This document shows, in pieces, positions 17,588 through 28,743 of a stretch of DNA of 64,000 bases. Position 1 is the stretch's first letter. Each line of letters opens with the position of its first letter. Source of the DNA: Undibacterium sp. KW1 (GTDB lineage: Bacteria > Pseudomonadota > Gammaproteobacteria > Burkholderiales > Burkholderiaceae_D); the NCBI RefSeq assembly GCF_009937955.1, contig NZ_AP018439.1, forward strand, positions 868,001 through 932,000, in the 5' to 3' direction. The position numbers and the translations under genes were made by a program. The notes below the pieces were generated by a model, which did no database searches, was not told the origin of the DNA, and worked only from the letters and a program-made list of their open reading frames with translations.

Positions 17588-19131
17588 TGACACAGAAAAA
17601 TACAATGATAATAGCAATACTGGACTGGCTGAAGCAGCATGCGCCGAATGCGCAATTGCGTTCAGATTCCCGCTCCATACAAACAGGGGATGTCTTCTTC
17701 GCCTTGCGCACCCCTCTTACGGATGGCCGTGCGCATATTGCCCATGCAATTGCCAATGGCGCAGTTGCAGTGGTGTATGAAGCAAATGAATTTAGCTGGG
17801 ATGATGCTGTCAATGCTCCTGGTGCACTCAAAGTCCCGCATCTACCGGTAGATAACTTGCAAGACGTAGTTGGTCATGTCGCCCATGCCTGGTATGGTGA
17901 GCCAGATAAAGACTGGTTCAATGTGGCCGTTACCGGCACCAATGGCAAGACTTCATGCACACAATGGATAGCCAAGGCGCTTTCACTGAGCGGCACACCT
18001 GCGGCTGTCATCGGCACGCTGGGCATAGGCCAGTATCGCAATGGCATACTGGGGCAACTGGCAGAGACTGGTTACACCACGCCCGACGCCATAGGCTTGC
18101 AGCAAAAACTGTCCGACTTGCAGCGCGATGGCGCACAGGCACTGGCGATAGAAGCTTCTTCCATAGGCCTGGACCAGGGCCGTTTGAACGGTCTGCATTT
18201 TGATGTGGCCGTGCTGACGAATCTGACGCGTGATCATCTTGATTACCATGGCGACATGCAGAGCTACACCGCCGCCAAAACAAAGCTGTTTGACTGGCAA
18301 GGTCTGGGTAGCGCTGTCATCAACCTGGATGATGCCTATGGCCTGGAACTGGTCAAACATCTGCAAGCCAGTCAGCCAGCTACCAAGCTGCTGGGCTACA
18401 GTCTTGAAAAGGAACTCGTATCGGGCATAGATGCCCTGGTCGCCAGCAATCTGAAAACCAGCCATGCAGGCACGAGCTTCCATCTCGAATCTCCATTTGG
18501 CGTGGCGCAGATCAAGACCCAGCTCATAGGCAAATTCAATGTCAGCAATATCCTGGCGGTACTCGCCGTGTTGCTGAGCAAGGGCATCGCTCTGAACAAG
18601 GCCGTGGGCATCATAGAAAAACTGACACCGGTCCCTGGCCGCATGCAATTGCTGGGTACTGCCGGTCATGTCATGGTCGTTATTGATTATGCGCACACGC
18701 CAGATGCGCTCGAAAAAACCCTGGAAGCCTTGCAGCAAGTGGCGCAAGAAAGAGCAGGGGCTTTGTGGTGCGTGTTTGGTTGCGGCGGTGACCGTGATCC
18801 TGGCAAGCGCCCGCAAATGGGCAAGATTGCTGAGCTGGCGCAACATGTTGTTGTCACCAGTGACAATCCGCGCAGTGAAAATCCATCGCAGATCATAGAA
18901 GACATTCTCAAAGGCATGACGGGCACGCCGCAAGTAATCGAAGACCGCGCCAATGCAATCCTGTATGCGATCAAGCATGCAGATCATCATGATGTAGTTT
19001 TGCTGGCTGGCAAAGGCCATGAAACCTATCAGGATATTAATGGCAAGAAATGGCCATTCTCCGATGAAGAGCATGCCGCACTCTCACTTGCTACTGTCGC
19101 AACCAGCGGTAATACGAAGAGGGGAAGCTGA
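17587..19131 (+). CDS. murE: UDP-MurNAc-tripeptide synthetase MurE, meso-diaminopimelate type
   Basis: A 514-residue Mur ligase that adds the third amino acid to UDP-MurNAc-L-Ala-D-Glu in the cytoplasm. The ATP loop is TGTNGKTSCTQWIA. The substrate-specificity motif DNPR at residues 426-429 marks meso-diaminopimelate rather than lysine addition, as expected for a Gram-negative. The start overlaps the ftsI stop by one base (TAATG) and its stop overlaps the murF start (TGATG). Confidence 0.97.
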   Translation: MTQKNTMIIAILDWLKQHAPNAQLRSDSRSIQTGDVFFALRTPLTDGRAHIAHAIANGAVAVVYEANEFSWDDAVNAPGALKVPHLPVDNLQDVVGHVAHAWYGEPDKDWFNVAVTGTNGKTSCTQWIAKALSLSGTPAAVIGTLGIGQYRNGILGQLAETGYTTPDAIGLQQKLSDLQRDGAQALAIEASSIGLDQGRLNGLHFDVAVLTNLTRDHLDYHGDMQSYTAAKTKLFDWQGLGSAVINLDDAYGLELVKHLQASQPATKLLGYSLEKELVSGIDALVASNLKTSHAGTSFHLESPFGVAQIKTQLIGKFNVSNILAVLAVLLSKGIALNKAVGIIEKLTPVPGRMQLLGTAGHVMVVIDYAHTPDALEKTLEALQQVAQERAGALWCVFGCGGDRDPGKRPQMGKIAELAQHVVVTSDNPRSENPSQIIEDILKGMTGTPQVIEDRANAILYAIKHADHHDVVLLAGKGHETYQDINGKKWPFSDEEHAALSLATVATSGNTKRGS

Positions 19132-20549
19132 TGGAATTCACTCTTCAGGAATTACAGGCTGCCATGCCTGCGGCGAAACTGGCTGGTGATGCCGGTGTCG
19201 TCACCCGCATCACTGGTCTGACCACTGACAGCCGCAAAGTTGGCGTTGGCGATCTGTTCGTTGCCCTGCGCGGTGAAAACTTTGATGCCCATGATTTCTT
19301 GCCGCAAGTCGCGGCCGCCGGTGCAGCAGCAGTGATCGCTGAACGCCTGCCTGCAGATTTCAGCCTGCCAGCCTTGCAGGTGGCAGACAGCAAACTGGCG
19401 CTGGTAAAAGTAGGGCGCTTCTGGCGTCAGAAGTTTGAGCTGCCCGTCATTGGTGTGACTGGCAGCAACGGCAAGACCACCGTCAAGGAAATGATTTCTT
19501 CTATCCTGGCAGCAGCCTTTGGTGCAGATGGCCGTCTGGCGACTGCAGGTAATTTGAACAATGAAATCGGCGTGCCCCTGACCATCATGCAATTGCATGC
19601 CGGACATAAGGCCGCCGTCATAGAAATGGGCATGAACCATCCTGGCGAAATCGCCTTGCTGGCTTCTGCCGCGATGCCTACCGTGGCACTGGTCAACAAT
19701 GCACAGCGCGAACATCAGGAATTCATGCAAAACGTGGAAGCAGTGGCGCGCGAAAATGGTGTGGCGATACAGTGCCTGCCAGATGATGGCGTGGCTGTAT
19801 TCCCTGCTAACGATACTTATACCGCTTTATGGCAATCCTTTGCGTCTGAACGCGGTCAGCGTAAAACCCTGACTTTTGGTCTGACACCTGATGCTGATGT
19901 GCATGCGACTTACCTGCCCAGCGTGTTTGGTAGTGACCTGCAAATCAAGCTGGCTGGCCAGGTCCTGTCAGTGCGCCTGAACGCAGCAGGCCAGCACAAT
20001 GTCTTGAATGCACTCGCCGCTGCAGCTTGCTGCCATGCGACCGGCGTCAGCAAAGAAGCCATTGTTGCCGGCCTGGAGAATTTCGCTCCCGTGAATGGTC
20101 GCCTGCAACGCAAGCAAGCACATTGCGGCGCAACCGTGATTGATGACAGTTATAACGCCAACCCTGATTCAGTACGTGCTGCGATCGATGTGCTGGCACA
20201 AATCGGTGGTGATACTGCGCTGGTACTCGGTGACATGGGCGAGGTTGGTGAAAACGGCGCGCAATTCCATCATGAAATTGGCGAGTATGCGCAGCAGCGT
20301 GGCGTCAAAAAACTGTTCTTGCTGGGTGAACTGGTTGCCCATGCAGCACAGGGCTATGGTGCGGGTGCCCAGCATTTTGCCAGCGTAGAAAACCTGTGCC
20401 AGAACCTTGATGCACAAACTGCGGTTGACACGATAGTGCTGGTCAAAGGCTCGCGTTTCATGAAGATGGAAAGAGTCGTTGCGCATCTTTTGGCAGCAGA
20501 CGATAAAGAAAAAAATACATTACAACAAAAAATAATAGGGAATCACTAG
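19131..20549 (+). CDS. murF: UDP-MurNAc-tripeptide:D-Ala-D-Ala ligase MurF
   Basis: A 472-residue Mur ligase adding D-Ala-D-Ala to the UDP-MurNAc-tripeptide. The N-terminal [25 protein letters not shown] is the substrate-binding domain. The ATP loop is [25 protein letters not shown] and [16 protein letters not shown] are typical of MurF. It is coupled to murE by a one-base overlap, and mraY starts one base after its stop. Confidence 0.97.
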   Translation: MEFTLQELQAAMPAAKLAGDAGVVTRITGLTTDSRKVGVGDLFVALRGENFDAHDFLPQVAAAGAAAVIAERLPADFSLPALQVADSKLALVKVGRFWRQKFELPVIGVTGSNGKTTVKEMISSILAAAFGADGRLATAGNLNNEIGVPLTIMQLHAGHKAAVIEMGMNHPGEIALLASAAMPTVALVNNAQREHQEFMQNVEAVARENGVAIQCLPDDGVAVFPANDTYTALWQSFASERGQRKTLTFGLTPDADVHATYLPSVFGSDLQIKLAGQVLSVRLNAAGQHNVLNALAAAACCHATGVSKEAIVAGLENFAPVNGRLQRKQAHCGATVIDDSYNANPDSVRAAIDVLAQIGGDTALVLGDMGEVGENGAQFHHEIGEYAQQRGVKKLFLLGELVAHAAQGYGAGAQHFASVENLCQNLDAQTAVDTIVLVKGSRFMKMERVVAHLLAADDKEKNTLQQKIIGNH

Positions 20550-20550
20550 T

Positions 20551-21720
20551 ATGTTGCTCTGGTTGGCTGAAATGTTAAAGCAGGATATAGGCTGGCTGCG
20601 CGTCTTTGGGTTTATTACCTTCCGCGCAGTTTTTGCCACGATGACGGCCATCTCCATCGGTATTTTTGCTGGTCCAGCGGTTATCCGCATGCTGACCAGG
20701 CTCAAGGTAGGCCAGGCTGTGCGCAGCTATGGTATGGAAACACATTTGGTTAAATCCGGTACGCCTACCATGGGGGGCGTACTGGTCTTGATTTCGATTG
20801 GCATCTCCACTTTATTGTGGGGTGATTTGAGCAACCGTTTTATCTGGGTAGTCATGATAGTCACCCTCGGTTATGGTGCAGTAGGTTGGGTTGATGATTA
20901 CCGCAAGGTGGTTTACAAAGACCCTGAAGGCATGCGCTCCAGGGAAAAATATTTCTGGCAATCGCTGATAGGTTTGATCGCTGCTTTTTATCTGGCGTTT
21001 TCAGTCTCTGCACCAAGCAATTCAAAAGTGCTGGAATTGTTTATCGCCTGGGTACAGTCCGGTTTCAATATGGATTTGCCGCCCAAGGCAGATTTGATCG
21101 TGCCTTTCTTTAAAACTGTCAGCTATCCCCTCGGCGTCTGGGGTTTTATCGCATTGACTTACTGCGTCATCGTCGGTACCAGCAATGCCGTGAATTTTAC
21201 TGATGGACTGGATGGTCTGGCCATCATGCCTACCATCATGGTCGGTTCTGCCCTGGGTCTGTTTGCTTACCTGACGGGTAATGTCGGTTATGCCAAATAT
21301 CTGTTGATACCGCATATACCAGGCGCTGGTGAATTGCTGATTTTCTGTGGTGCGATGGCCGGGGCTGGTCTGGCTTTTCTCTGGTTCAATGCTCACCCCG
21401 CACAAGTATTCATGGGTGACGTCGGTGCACTCGCTTTAGGTGGCGCACTGGGTACGGTGGCAGTCATCGTCAGGCAAGAAATTGTGCTGTTCATCATGGG
21501 TGGCATTTTTGTGGCGGAGACTTTGTCCGTCATGCTGCAAGTCAGTTATTTCAAATACACCAAAAGAAAATATGGCGAAGGTCGCCGTCTGTTGTTGATG
21601 GCACCTCTGCATCACCATTTTGAGAAAAAAGGCTGGAAAGAAACCCAGGTTGTCGTGCGTTTCTGGATCATCACCATGTTGCTGGTGCTGATAGGTTTGT
21701 CTTCACTGAAGTTACGTTAA
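20551..21720 (+). CDS. mraY: Phospho-MurNAc-pentapeptide-transferase MraY
   Basis: A 389-residue polytopic inner-membrane enzyme that transfers phospho-MurNAc-pentapeptide to undecaprenyl phosphate, making lipid I. About ten membrane segments are visible. Family motifs: [11 protein letters not shown], the catalytic Asp pair in [30 protein letters not shown], and [12 protein letters not shown] followed by [16 protein letters not shown]. Length matches the usual 360-390. Confidence 0.98.
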   Translation: MLLWLAEMLKQDIGWLRVFGFITFRAVFATMTAISIGIFAGPAVIRMLTRLKVGQAVRSYGMETHLVKSGTPTMGGVLVLISIGISTLLWGDLSNRFIWVVMIVTLGYGAVGWVDDYRKVVYKDPEGMRSREKYFWQSLIGLIAAFYLAFSVSAPSNSKVLELFIAWVQSGFNMDLPPKADLIVPFFKTVSYPLGVWGFIALTYCVIVGTSNAVNFTDGLDGLAIMPTIMVGSALGLFAYLTGNVGYAKYLLIPHIPGAGELLIFCGAMAGAGLAFLWFNAHPAQVFMGDVGALALGGALGTVAVIVRQEIVLFIMGGIFVAETLSVMLQVSYFKYTKRKYGEGRRLLLMAPLHHHFEKKGWKETQVVVRFWIITMLLVLIGLSSLKLR

Positions 21721-21752
21721 ATAAGTTACGTTAAAAGATAGATATAGAGTTT

Positions 21753-23258
21753 ATGGATTTTTCAGGTAAACATGTACTGGTTCTGGGCCTGGGTGAAACC
21801 GGGCTGGCGATGGCGCAATGGCTGTTACGCGCCGGTGCGCGCCTGCGTGTTGCCGATACACGTGAAGTACCGGACAGGTTGCCGCAATTGCAGGCATTGT
21901 CAGATCAGGTGGAATTTATTGGCGGTGCTTTCACCCCAGCCTTGCTCGATGATGTTGAGTTGATGGCAGTCAGCCCCGGTTTGTCACCTCTGCGTGAATT
22001 GCAGGAATTGTTGCCTGCTGCGGCTGAAAAAAATATCCCGGTCTGGGGCGAGATAGAGTTGTTTGCCCAGGCTCTGCTAGCTTTGAAGGCTGAGCGCGAA
22101 TACCAGCCTAAAGTCATCGCCATCACTGGCACCAATGGCAAAACCACGGTCACCAGCCTGGTTGGTTTGCTGGTAGAACGCGCCGGTTTGACAGTTAAAG
22201 TTGCAGGCAATATCAGCCCGGCTGTACTTGATGTGCTGCGTGAATGTCTGGAGCAAGACAGCCTGCCTCAAGTCTGGGTGCTGGAATTGTCCAGCTTCCA
22301 GTTGCATACCACACATAGCCTGCAAGCTGATGTGGCAACGGTCTTGAATATCACCCAGGACCATCTGGACTGGCATGGCAGCCTGCAAGCGTATTGCGCT
22401 GACAAGGCAAAGATTTTTGGCGAACAGACTTTGCAGGTTTTGAACCGTGATGATGCACTTGTCATGTCCATGGCCAAGCCGCATGGCAATGCAGTCAGCT
22501 TTGGTGTCGATGCACCCAAACACCTGGCGGACATGGGTTTGCTGAATGAGCATGGCATGGGCTGGCTGGCGGTAGCAAATCCGGCAGAAGACGCACCTGT
22601 TGTCACAAATAGCCGCCGCAAGAAAAAAGAAGTCGAAGAAATGCCTGTCATCGTCAGCCGCCTGATGCCGACAGATGCTTTGCAAATCCGTGGTCAGCAT
22701 AATGCCGCGAATGCTCTGGCTGCCCTGGCTTTGTGCCGTGGTATAGGTTTGTCATTTGCACCTTTACTGCATGGCTTGCGTGATTACAAAGGTGAGCCGC
22801 ACAGGGTAGAGCAGGTTGCCAGTATAGCGGGTGTCGACTATATCGATGACAGCAAAGGCACCAATGTCGGTGCCACAGTCGCGGCCTTGAAGGGACTGGG
22901 TCAGCAATCCGATGCATTACACAAGCGGATTATTTTGATTGCTGGCGGCGAAGGCAAGGGGCAGGATTTTTCTCCTCTGGCTGATCCGGTCGAGCGCTAT
23001 ACCAAGGCGGTTATCCTGCTAGGTAAAGCCAAAGAAGAATTGCAGCAGGCTCTGGCAGTGACTGCTGTGCCGCTGCACGATGTCGCCACATTGGAAATGG
23101 CAGTGCAGGCCGCTGCTGAACTGGCTGCAGATGGCGACATCGTTTTGCTTTCACCGGCTTGCGCCAGCCTGGACATGTTCCGTAATTATGCCCACCGCGC
23201 CCAGGTGTTTGTGGACGCTGTGCGTGAAGTCGCTTTGGCACGCGGGGAGGTTTGCTGA
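21753..23258 (+). CDS. murD: UDP-MurNAc-L-Ala:D-Glu ligase MurD
   Basis: A 501-residue Mur ligase that adds D-glutamate to UDP-MurNAc-L-Ala. The N-terminal [13 protein letters not shown] is a Rossmann-type nucleotide fold, and the ATP loop is [16 protein letters not shown]. It is longer than the 438 residues of E. coli MurD because of an insert with a charged run ([10 protein letters not shown]) near residue 290; longer MurD proteins are usual in Burkholderiales. The stop overlaps the ftsW start in TGATG. Confidence 0.96.
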   Translation: MDFSGKHVLVLGLGETGLAMAQWLLRAGARLRVADTREVPDRLPQLQALSDQVEFIGGAFTPALLDDVELMAVSPGLSPLRELQELLPAAAEKNIPVWGEIELFAQALLALKAEREYQPKVIAITGTNGKTTVTSLVGLLVERAGLTVKVAGNISPAVLDVLRECLEQDSLPQVWVLELSSFQLHTTHSLQADVATVLNITQDHLDWHGSLQAYCADKAKIFGEQTLQVLNRDDALVMSMAKPHGNAVSFGVDAPKHLADMGLLNEHGMGWLAVANPAEDAPVVTNSRRKKKEVEEMPVIVSRLMPTDALQIRGQHNAANALAALALCRGIGLSFAPLLHGLRDYKGEPHRVEQVASIAGVDYIDDSKGTNVGATVAALKGLGQQSDALHKRIILIAGGEGKGQDFSPLADPVERYTKAVILLGKAKEELQQALAVTAVPLHDVATLEMAVQAAAELAADGDIVLLSPACASLDMFRNYAHRAQVFVDAVREVALARGEVC

Positions 23259-24474
23259 TGCGTCAGCTCTTGCTCCCATTGCAAAGATGGTCCCCGTTTG
23301 GCGCACCGCCAGCGAGTACCAATCTGGTTAGCCGGTCCAAGATGATGGACTATGACCAGCCTTTGGTGTGGGTGACAATTATCCTGATGCTGTTCGGCAT
23401 GGTCATGGTGTATTCGGCTTCGATCTCTTTGCCTGATTCACCCAAGTATGCCAATTACAAAAATTCGCATTTCCTGATACGTCAGGCGATCTTTGTCGTG
23501 GTGGCCCTGATCGCAGGTGCATTGGTATTCCGTATCCCGATCGCGACCTGGCAAAAATATGCGCCTTATTTATTCGTGGCGACCCTGGTCTTGCTGGTAG
23601 CCGTATTGATACCGGGTCTGGGCAAAGGCGTCAATGGTGCCAAACGCTGGTTGTCTTTCAAAGTCTTGAATTTGCAACCTTCTGAATTGATGAAGCTGTT
23701 CATGGTCTTGTATGCCGCCGACTATACCGTGCGCAAACAGGAATACATGCACAAACTGACCAAGGGTTTCGTCCCCATGCTGGCAGCGGTTGGCATCGTG
23801 GGTTTGCTGTTATTGCTGGAACCTGACCTGGGTGCTTTTGGCGTCATCGTTTGTATCGCCATGGGCATCCTGTTTTTGGGGGTATCAACGGCGTCTGGTT
23901 CGGTGGCATTGCCGCTACCCTGATCGGTATCTTTACTGCGGTTATCTTGATATCGCCATGGCGGCGTGAACGTATTTTTGCCTACCTTAGCCCATTTGAC
24001 GAAGATCATGCGCTGGGCAAGGCCTACCAGTTGACACATTCGCTGATTGCTTTTGGCCGTGGTGAATTATTTGGCGTAGGCCTCGGTGCCAGCGTACAAA
24101 AACTGCATTACCTGCCAGAAGCACACACAGATTTTTTGCTGGCTGTCATCGGAGAAGAGCTGGGATTCGTTGGTGTCATGGCGGTGGTGCTTTTATTTTA
24201 TTGGTTGCTGAAACGCGCTTTCGAAATCGGCCGGCAAGCGATAGCGCTGGATCAGACCTTTGCAGGTTTGCTGGCCAAGGGCATAGGTATCTGGATAGGT
24301 GTGCAGGCGTTTATTAATATGGGGGTTAACCTGGGCTTGTTGCCGACCAAAGGTTTGACCCTGCCTTTGATGAGTTATGGTGGTTCTGGTGTCATGATTA
24401 ATTGTGTGGGTCTGGCGATTTTGTTGCGTGTCGATTATGAAAACCGCGTATTGATGCGTGGAGGCCGCGCATGA
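23258..24474 (+). pseudogene. ftsW: Septal peptidoglycan glycosyltransferase FtsW, one-base frameshift (probable sequence error)
   Basis: FtsW polymerises septal peptidoglycan from lipid II with FtsI. Start ATG 23258 has GGGGAGG upstream and overlaps the murD stop. The first frame gives membrane segments 1-6 with GAKRWLSFKVLNLQPSELMKL, then runs out at 23923. The second frame continues with [28 protein letters not shown] and [10 protein letters not shown]. One missing G in the run 23878-23882 (five seen, six needed) rejoins them into 405 residues. The gene is essential in bacteria of this kind, so a true null is not credible. A homopolymer undercall is the simplest reading, and programmed slippage is a remote alternative. 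It overlaps murG by four bases. Confidence 0.92.
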
Positions 24475-25562
24475 GCCAGGCCATACAAAAAATGCCAAAA
24501 AAATTGCTGATCATGGCAGCAGGCACAGGTGGGCATATCTTCCCTGGTCTGGCGATAGCCGACATCATGCGCGAACGCGGCTGGCAAGTCAGCTGGCTGG
24601 GCACGCAGATAGGCATGGAAGGGCAGATCGTACCCAAGCACAATATCGCCATGGACAATATTGATTTCTCTGGCTTGCGTGGCAAGGGTTTATCGCATAC
24701 GGTCAGCGGTGCTTTTAAACTGGTCAAGAGTTTCTTTAGCTGCTTTAGCATCATCGGTCGCCGCCAGCCAGATGTGGTATTGGGCATGGGTGGTTATGTG
24801 ACCGTGCCTGGTGGCATCATGGCAGCCTTGCGCGGCAAGCCAGTTGTGTTGATGAATGCGGATGCTGCCTTGCTGCTGTCGAATAAGGCTTTGCGTCCTT
24901 TCGCCAGTAAATTACTGTTTGGTCTGCCATCGGCAACAGTAACAGCGGATCAGAAAACAACTGTTATTGGCAACCCCATACGCAAAGAAATTTGCGAATT
25001 GCCAGCGCCAGCGACACGTTATGCAGAACGCACTGGCCCTTTGCGCATACTGGTCGTCGGTGGCAGCCTGGGTGCCAAAGTATTGAATGATGCTGTGCCG
25101 CAGGCGGTGGCCTTGCTGCCAGAAGCCCAGCGCCCAATGATTACGCATCAGTCTGGCAAACAGCACATAGATGCCTTGCGCCAGAGTTATGCGCAGGCAG
25201 GCGTGCAGGCTGAAGTGCTGGATTTTATCGACGACATGCCGCGCCGCTATGCCGAGGCTGATCTGGTGATTTGCCGTGCCGGTGCTATTACCGTGTCAGA
25301 ACTGACTGCGGCAGGTGTGGCCAGCATACTCGTGCCTTTCATGGCGTCGAGTACTTCACACCAAAAAGAAAACGCCATCTGGATGGCAGGCCAAACAGCC
25401 GCCATCCATTTGCCACAAACTGAATTAAGCACAGCCTTGCTGGCAGAGAAATTAAAAGTACTGGACAGAGCGCAATGCCTGGCGATGGCCGAAACAGCCT
25501 ACGCCCTGGGGCAGCGCGAAGCCAGTGCCAACATCGCCCATATTCTGGAATCATTAGCATGA
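24471..25562 (+). CDS. murG: Lipid II synthase MurG (UDP-GlcNAc transferase)
   Basis: A 363-residue GT-B glycosyltransferase on the inner face of the membrane that adds GlcNAc to lipid I. The N-terminal glycine-rich loop [17 protein letters not shown] and the C-terminal [13 protein letters not shown] with [16 protein letters not shown] are the family signatures. It overlaps ftsW and murC in ATGA. Confidence 0.97.
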   Translation: MSQAIQKMPKKLLIMAAGTGGHIFPGLAIADIMRERGWQVSWLGTQIGMEGQIVPKHNIAMDNIDFSGLRGKGLSHTVSGAFKLVKSFFSCFSIIGRRQPDVVLGMGGYVTVPGGIMAALRGKPVVLMNADAALLLSNKALRPFASKLLFGLPSATVTADQKTTVIGNPIRKEICELPAPATRYAERTGPLRILVVGGSLGAKVLNDAVPQAVALLPEAQRPMITHQSGKQHIDALRQSYAQAGVQAEVLDFIDDMPRRYAEADLVICRAGAITVSELTAAGVASILVPFMASSTSHQKENAIWMAGQTAAIHLPQTELSTALLAEKLKVLDRAQCLAMAETAYALGQREASANIAHILESLA

Positions 25563-26944
25563 AACACAAAGTCAAACACATTCATTTCGTCGGCATAGGC
25601 GGCTCGGGCATGAGCGGTATCGCCGAAGTCTTGCTGAACCTCGGCTACACCATTTCCGGTTCCGACCTCGGTAGCAATGCTGCTTCAAAACGACTGGCGC
25701 AGCTGGGTGCCAATGTCATGCTGGGTCATGCAGCAGAAAATATTGTCGGCGCAGATGCCGTTGTGACATCGACGGCAGTCAAGGGTGATAACCCTGAAGT
25801 TGTCGCCGCCCGCGCCAAACATATTCCCATCGTGCCACGCGCCATGATGCTGGCAGAACTGATGCGTTTGAAAAGTGGTATCGCTATTGCCGGTACCCAT
25901 GGTAAAACGACGACGACCAGCCTGGTTGCCAGTGTATTGGCACAAGGTGGTCTCGACCCGACTTTCGTCATCGGCGGTTTGCTCAATAGTGCTGGTGCCA
26001 ATGCCAAACTGGGTAGCGGCGACTTCATCGTGGCAGAAGCCGATGAATCTGATGCTTCTTTCCTCAATCTCTTGCCAGTGATTGAAGTCATCACCAATAT
26101 CGATGCCGACCATATGGAAACCTATGGTCATGACTTCGCCCGCCTGAAACAGGCTTTCATCGAATTTACCCAGCGCCTGCCATTCTATGGTGTGGCAGTC
26201 TTGTGCCTGGATGATGCAAATGTGCGTGAAATCATGCCTTTCGTCTCCAAACCCATCGTCACCTATGGTTTCCATGCAGATGCCGATGTACGTGCAGTCG
26301 ATGCCACCGCCGCCAATGGCAAGATGCATTTCACGGTAGTGCAAGATGGCTATGAGAATATGCAGGTTAGCCTGAACCAGCCTGGCATGCACAATGTACA
26401 AAATGCTTGCGCCGCGATAGCGATTGCACGTGAAGTCGGTGTCAGTGACGAGGCAACGCAAAAAGCTCTCTCCGAATTCAATGGTGTAGGCCGTCGCTTT
26501 ACCCGTTATGGTGAAATCGCCTTGGCCAATGGTGGCACTTTCGCCCTGGTGGATGACTATGGTCATCACCCTGTGGAAATGGCTGCTACTTTGGCGGCAG
26601 CGCGTGGCGCTTATCCAGGCCGCAGGCTGGTGCTGGCTTTCCAGCCGCACCGTTATACCCGTACCCGCGATCTGTTTGAAGATTTCGTCCGTGTGATTTC
26701 TGATGCAGATGCAGTGGTGCTGGCAGAAGTCTATGCCGCAGGTGAAGCGCCGATACTGGCGGCGGATGGCCGCTCCCTGTCGCGCGCCCTGCGCGTCATG
26801 GGCAAGGTAGAGCCGGTATTTGTCGAAGATATGCAAGAAATGCCCGACAGTATTTTGCGGGTATTGAAAGACGGCGATGTAGTCATCGTCATGGGGGCAG
26901 GTTCCATCAATGCTGTGCCGGCAAAACTGGCGCAGTCAGTGTAA
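25559..26944 (+). CDS. murC: UDP-MurNAc:L-alanine ligase MurC
   Basis: A 461-residue enzyme adding the first amino acid, L-Ala, to UDP-MurNAc. The N-terminal [18 protein letters not shown] binds UDP, the ATP loop is [12 protein letters not shown], and [10 protein letters not shown] in the last third is typical. The start was set at ATG 25559, overlapping the murG stop, because the family begins with [15 protein letters not shown]; a longer upstream frame exists but lies inside murG. Confidence 0.97.
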   Translation: MKHKVKHIHFVGIGGSGMSGIAEVLLNLGYTISGSDLGSNAASKRLAQLGANVMLGHAAENIVGADAVVTSTAVKGDNPEVVAARAKHIPIVPRAMMLAELMRLKSGIAIAGTHGKTTTTSLVASVLAQGGLDPTFVIGGLLNSAGANAKLGSGDFIVAEADESDASFLNLLPVIEVITNIDADHMETYGHDFARLKQAFIEFTQRLPFYGVAVLCLDDANVREIMPFVSKPIVTYGFHADADVRAVDATAANGKMHFTVVQDGYENMQVSLNQPGMHNVQNACAAIAIAREVGVSDEATQKALSEFNGVGRRFTRYGEIALANGGTFALVDDYGHHPVEMAATLAAARGAYPGRRLVLAFQPHRYTRTRDLFEDFVRVISDADAVVLAEVYAAGEAPILAADGRSLSRALRVMGKVEPVFVEDMQEMPDSILRVLKDGDVVIVMGAGSINAVPAKLAQSV

Positions 26945-26971
26945 ATGTAGAAAACAAGTGATCAGATCATC

Positions 26972-27934
26972 ATGAGCGAATTGAATTTGAAATCTCTGGG
27001 CAAAGTAGGCGTGCTGTTTGGCGGGCGTTCGGCTGAACGTGAAATCTCCCTGATGTCCGGTACTGGCGTATTGCAAGCCTTGAAAAGCAAAGGCATAGAT
27101 GCCCATGGTTTTGACACGGCAGAACGCAGCATTGCCGAACTGGCCGCAGAAAAATTTGACCGTGTTTTCATTGCCCTGCATGGCCGCTATGGTGAAGATG
27201 GCAGCCTGCAAGGTGTACTGGAACAATTGAATATTCCTTACACCGGCAGTGGCGTGATGGCATCGGCAATCGCCATGGACAAGATTTTTACCAAGCGCAT
27301 CTGGCAAACCTATGGCCTGAGCACTCCTGCTTATGCCGTATTGACAGCTCAGACTGAATTGCGCCGTGTGCCGGATGAGCTGGGTTTGCCACTCATCATC
27401 AAGCCGCCACATGAGGGCTCTACAATAGGTATTACCAAGGTCGTTGGTTATTCAGACATGCAGGAAGCTTATGCTTTGGCAGCCCAGTTTGATGAAGTCG
27501 TGCTGGCAGAAGAATTTGTCGAAGGCCGCGAACTGACAGTGGCGATACTCGGCAAGGGTGAGCTGGCGTATGCCTTGCCGATCACCGAAATCGTTGCACC
27601 TGATGGTAACTACGATTACCAGAACAAGTATTTTACTGACGACACGCAATACATTTGCCCGGCACTGCTGGAGCAGGATCTGACGGATGCCATCCGCAAA
27701 ATGGCTGTCGATGCTTACCGCGCACTGGATTGTGAAGGCTGGGCCAGGGTTGATGTCTTGTTGCGCAAGTCGGATAACAAACCGTTCTTGCTGGAGATCA
27801 ATACTTCTCCAGGCATGACCGGGCATTCGCTGGTACCCATGGCAGCCAAGGCAGTAGGCATCAGTTATGAAGACTTGTGTGTAGAAATTTTGAAGACAGC
27901 AAGCTTGAAAATTAAATCTGAAACAGAAAAGTAA
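26972..27934 (+). CDS. ddlB: D-alanine:D-alanine ligase
   Basis: A 320-residue ATP-grasp enzyme making the D-Ala-D-Ala that MurF uses. It shows [14 protein letters not shown] near the N-terminus, [27 protein letters not shown] in the ATP-grasp core and [17 protein letters not shown] at the metal-binding end. It lies 27 bases after murC, in the usual place between murC and ftsQ. Confidence 0.97.
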   Translation: MSELNLKSLGKVGVLFGGRSAEREISLMSGTGVLQALKSKGIDAHGFDTAERSIAELAAEKFDRVFIALHGRYGEDGSLQGVLEQLNIPYTGSGVMASAIAMDKIFTKRIWQTYGLSTPAYAVLTAQTELRRVPDELGLPLIIKPPHEGSTIGITKVVGYSDMQEAYALAAQFDEVVLAEEFVEGRELTVAILGKGELAYALPITEIVAPDGNYDYQNKYFTDDTQYICPALLEQDLTDAIRKMAVDAYRALDCEGWARVDVLLRKSDNKPFLLEINTSPGMTGHSLVPMAAKAVGISYEDLCVEILKTASLKIKSETEK

Positions 27935-27951
27935 ACGAGTAAGAGTAAAAA

Positions 27952-28743
27952 ATGTGGCATGACAGCAAGCTGATGAACAATACCGCGAATGCCCTGTTTG
28001 GGCTGGTACTGTTCATCCTGGTGTTGTCAGGCGTCTGGTGGGTAATACAAAGGCCATTTTTTACTTTGCGCGTGATACGGGTGGAAGCGAGTAGTGCGGT
28101 TGATAGTGCTGGTTTACGGCATGTGAATACGCTGACGATCAGGAGCACGGCTTTACCCAAGATCAGGGGTAATTTTTTTACTGCAAATCTGGATGCGGTA
28201 AGAACAGCTTTTGAAGCAGTACCCTGGGTGCGCAAGGCCAGCGTACAAAGAGAATGGCCGAACAAACTCATCGTCACCCTGGAAGAACATGTGGCGCTGG
28301 GTACCTGGGGTGAAAACGGGCAATTGATTTCTGCCAAGGGCGATGTGTTCACCGCCAACCTGGCAGAGGCCGAGGACGATGCAGATCTGGTGGCCCTGAG
28401 TGGACCGGATGGTAGTGAAAAAGAAGTGCTGGCGCAGTATCTGGAATTTAAAAACTGGTTTGCCAGGATCAGTCTGGCACCGGATGAAGTGAATTACTCC
28501 AGTCGTTATGCCTGGAGTCTGAAGTTGAATAATGGCATGCAGGTGCAATTGGGCAGAGTGCAGGATGCAACAACGCTCAAGAGCAGGGTGGATAAACTGA
28601 TGACAGTCTATCCGCAACTGCTGGCCAGTTTGCAGGACAGTATTGAAAGTGTGGACATGCGTTATCCGAATGGCCTGGCGCTCAAATCGAGTCATAGCAA
28701 TATCGGATCAAAAAAGCAAACAAAAGCAAGTGGAAAGACATGA
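27952..28743 (+). CDS. ftsQ: Cell division protein FtsQ
   Basis: A 263-residue bitopic protein. It has a short cytoplasmic tail, a membrane helix at about residues 14-33, a POTRA domain (FTLRVIRVEASSAVD, then ALPKIRGNFFTANLDAVRTAFEAVPWV) and a beta domain ending near residue 245. FtsQ links early and late divisome proteins and holds FtsL and FtsB. The lysine-rich tail ends in an ATGA overlap with ftsA. Confidence 0.95.
   Translation: MWHDSKLMNNTANALFGLVLFILVLSGVWWVIQRPFFTLRVIRVEASSAVDSAGLRHVNTLTIRSTALPKIRGNFFTANLDAVRTAFEAVPWVRKASVQREWPNKLIVTLEEHVALGTWGENGQLISAKGDVFTANLAEAEDDADLVALSGPDGSEKEVLAQYLEFKNWFARISLAPDEVNYSSRYAWSLKLNNGMQVQLGRVQDATTLKSRVDKLMTVYPQLLASLQDSIESVDMRYPNGLALKSSHSNIGSKKQTKASGKT

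Noticed and set aside
17983..19074. 363-codon minus-strand frame opposite murE
   Set aside because: Shadow of murE. Same pattern of His- and Gln-rich antisense translation as the other shadows.
22600..22670. Charged insert in MurD as a possible domain gain
   Set aside because: Longer MurD proteins with a charged loop at this place are normal in Burkholderiales.
25685..26836. 383-codon open frame on the minus strand opposite murC
   Set aside because: It is a shadow of murC, which has all family motifs. The antisense product is rich in His, Cys and Gln with no recognisable domain.
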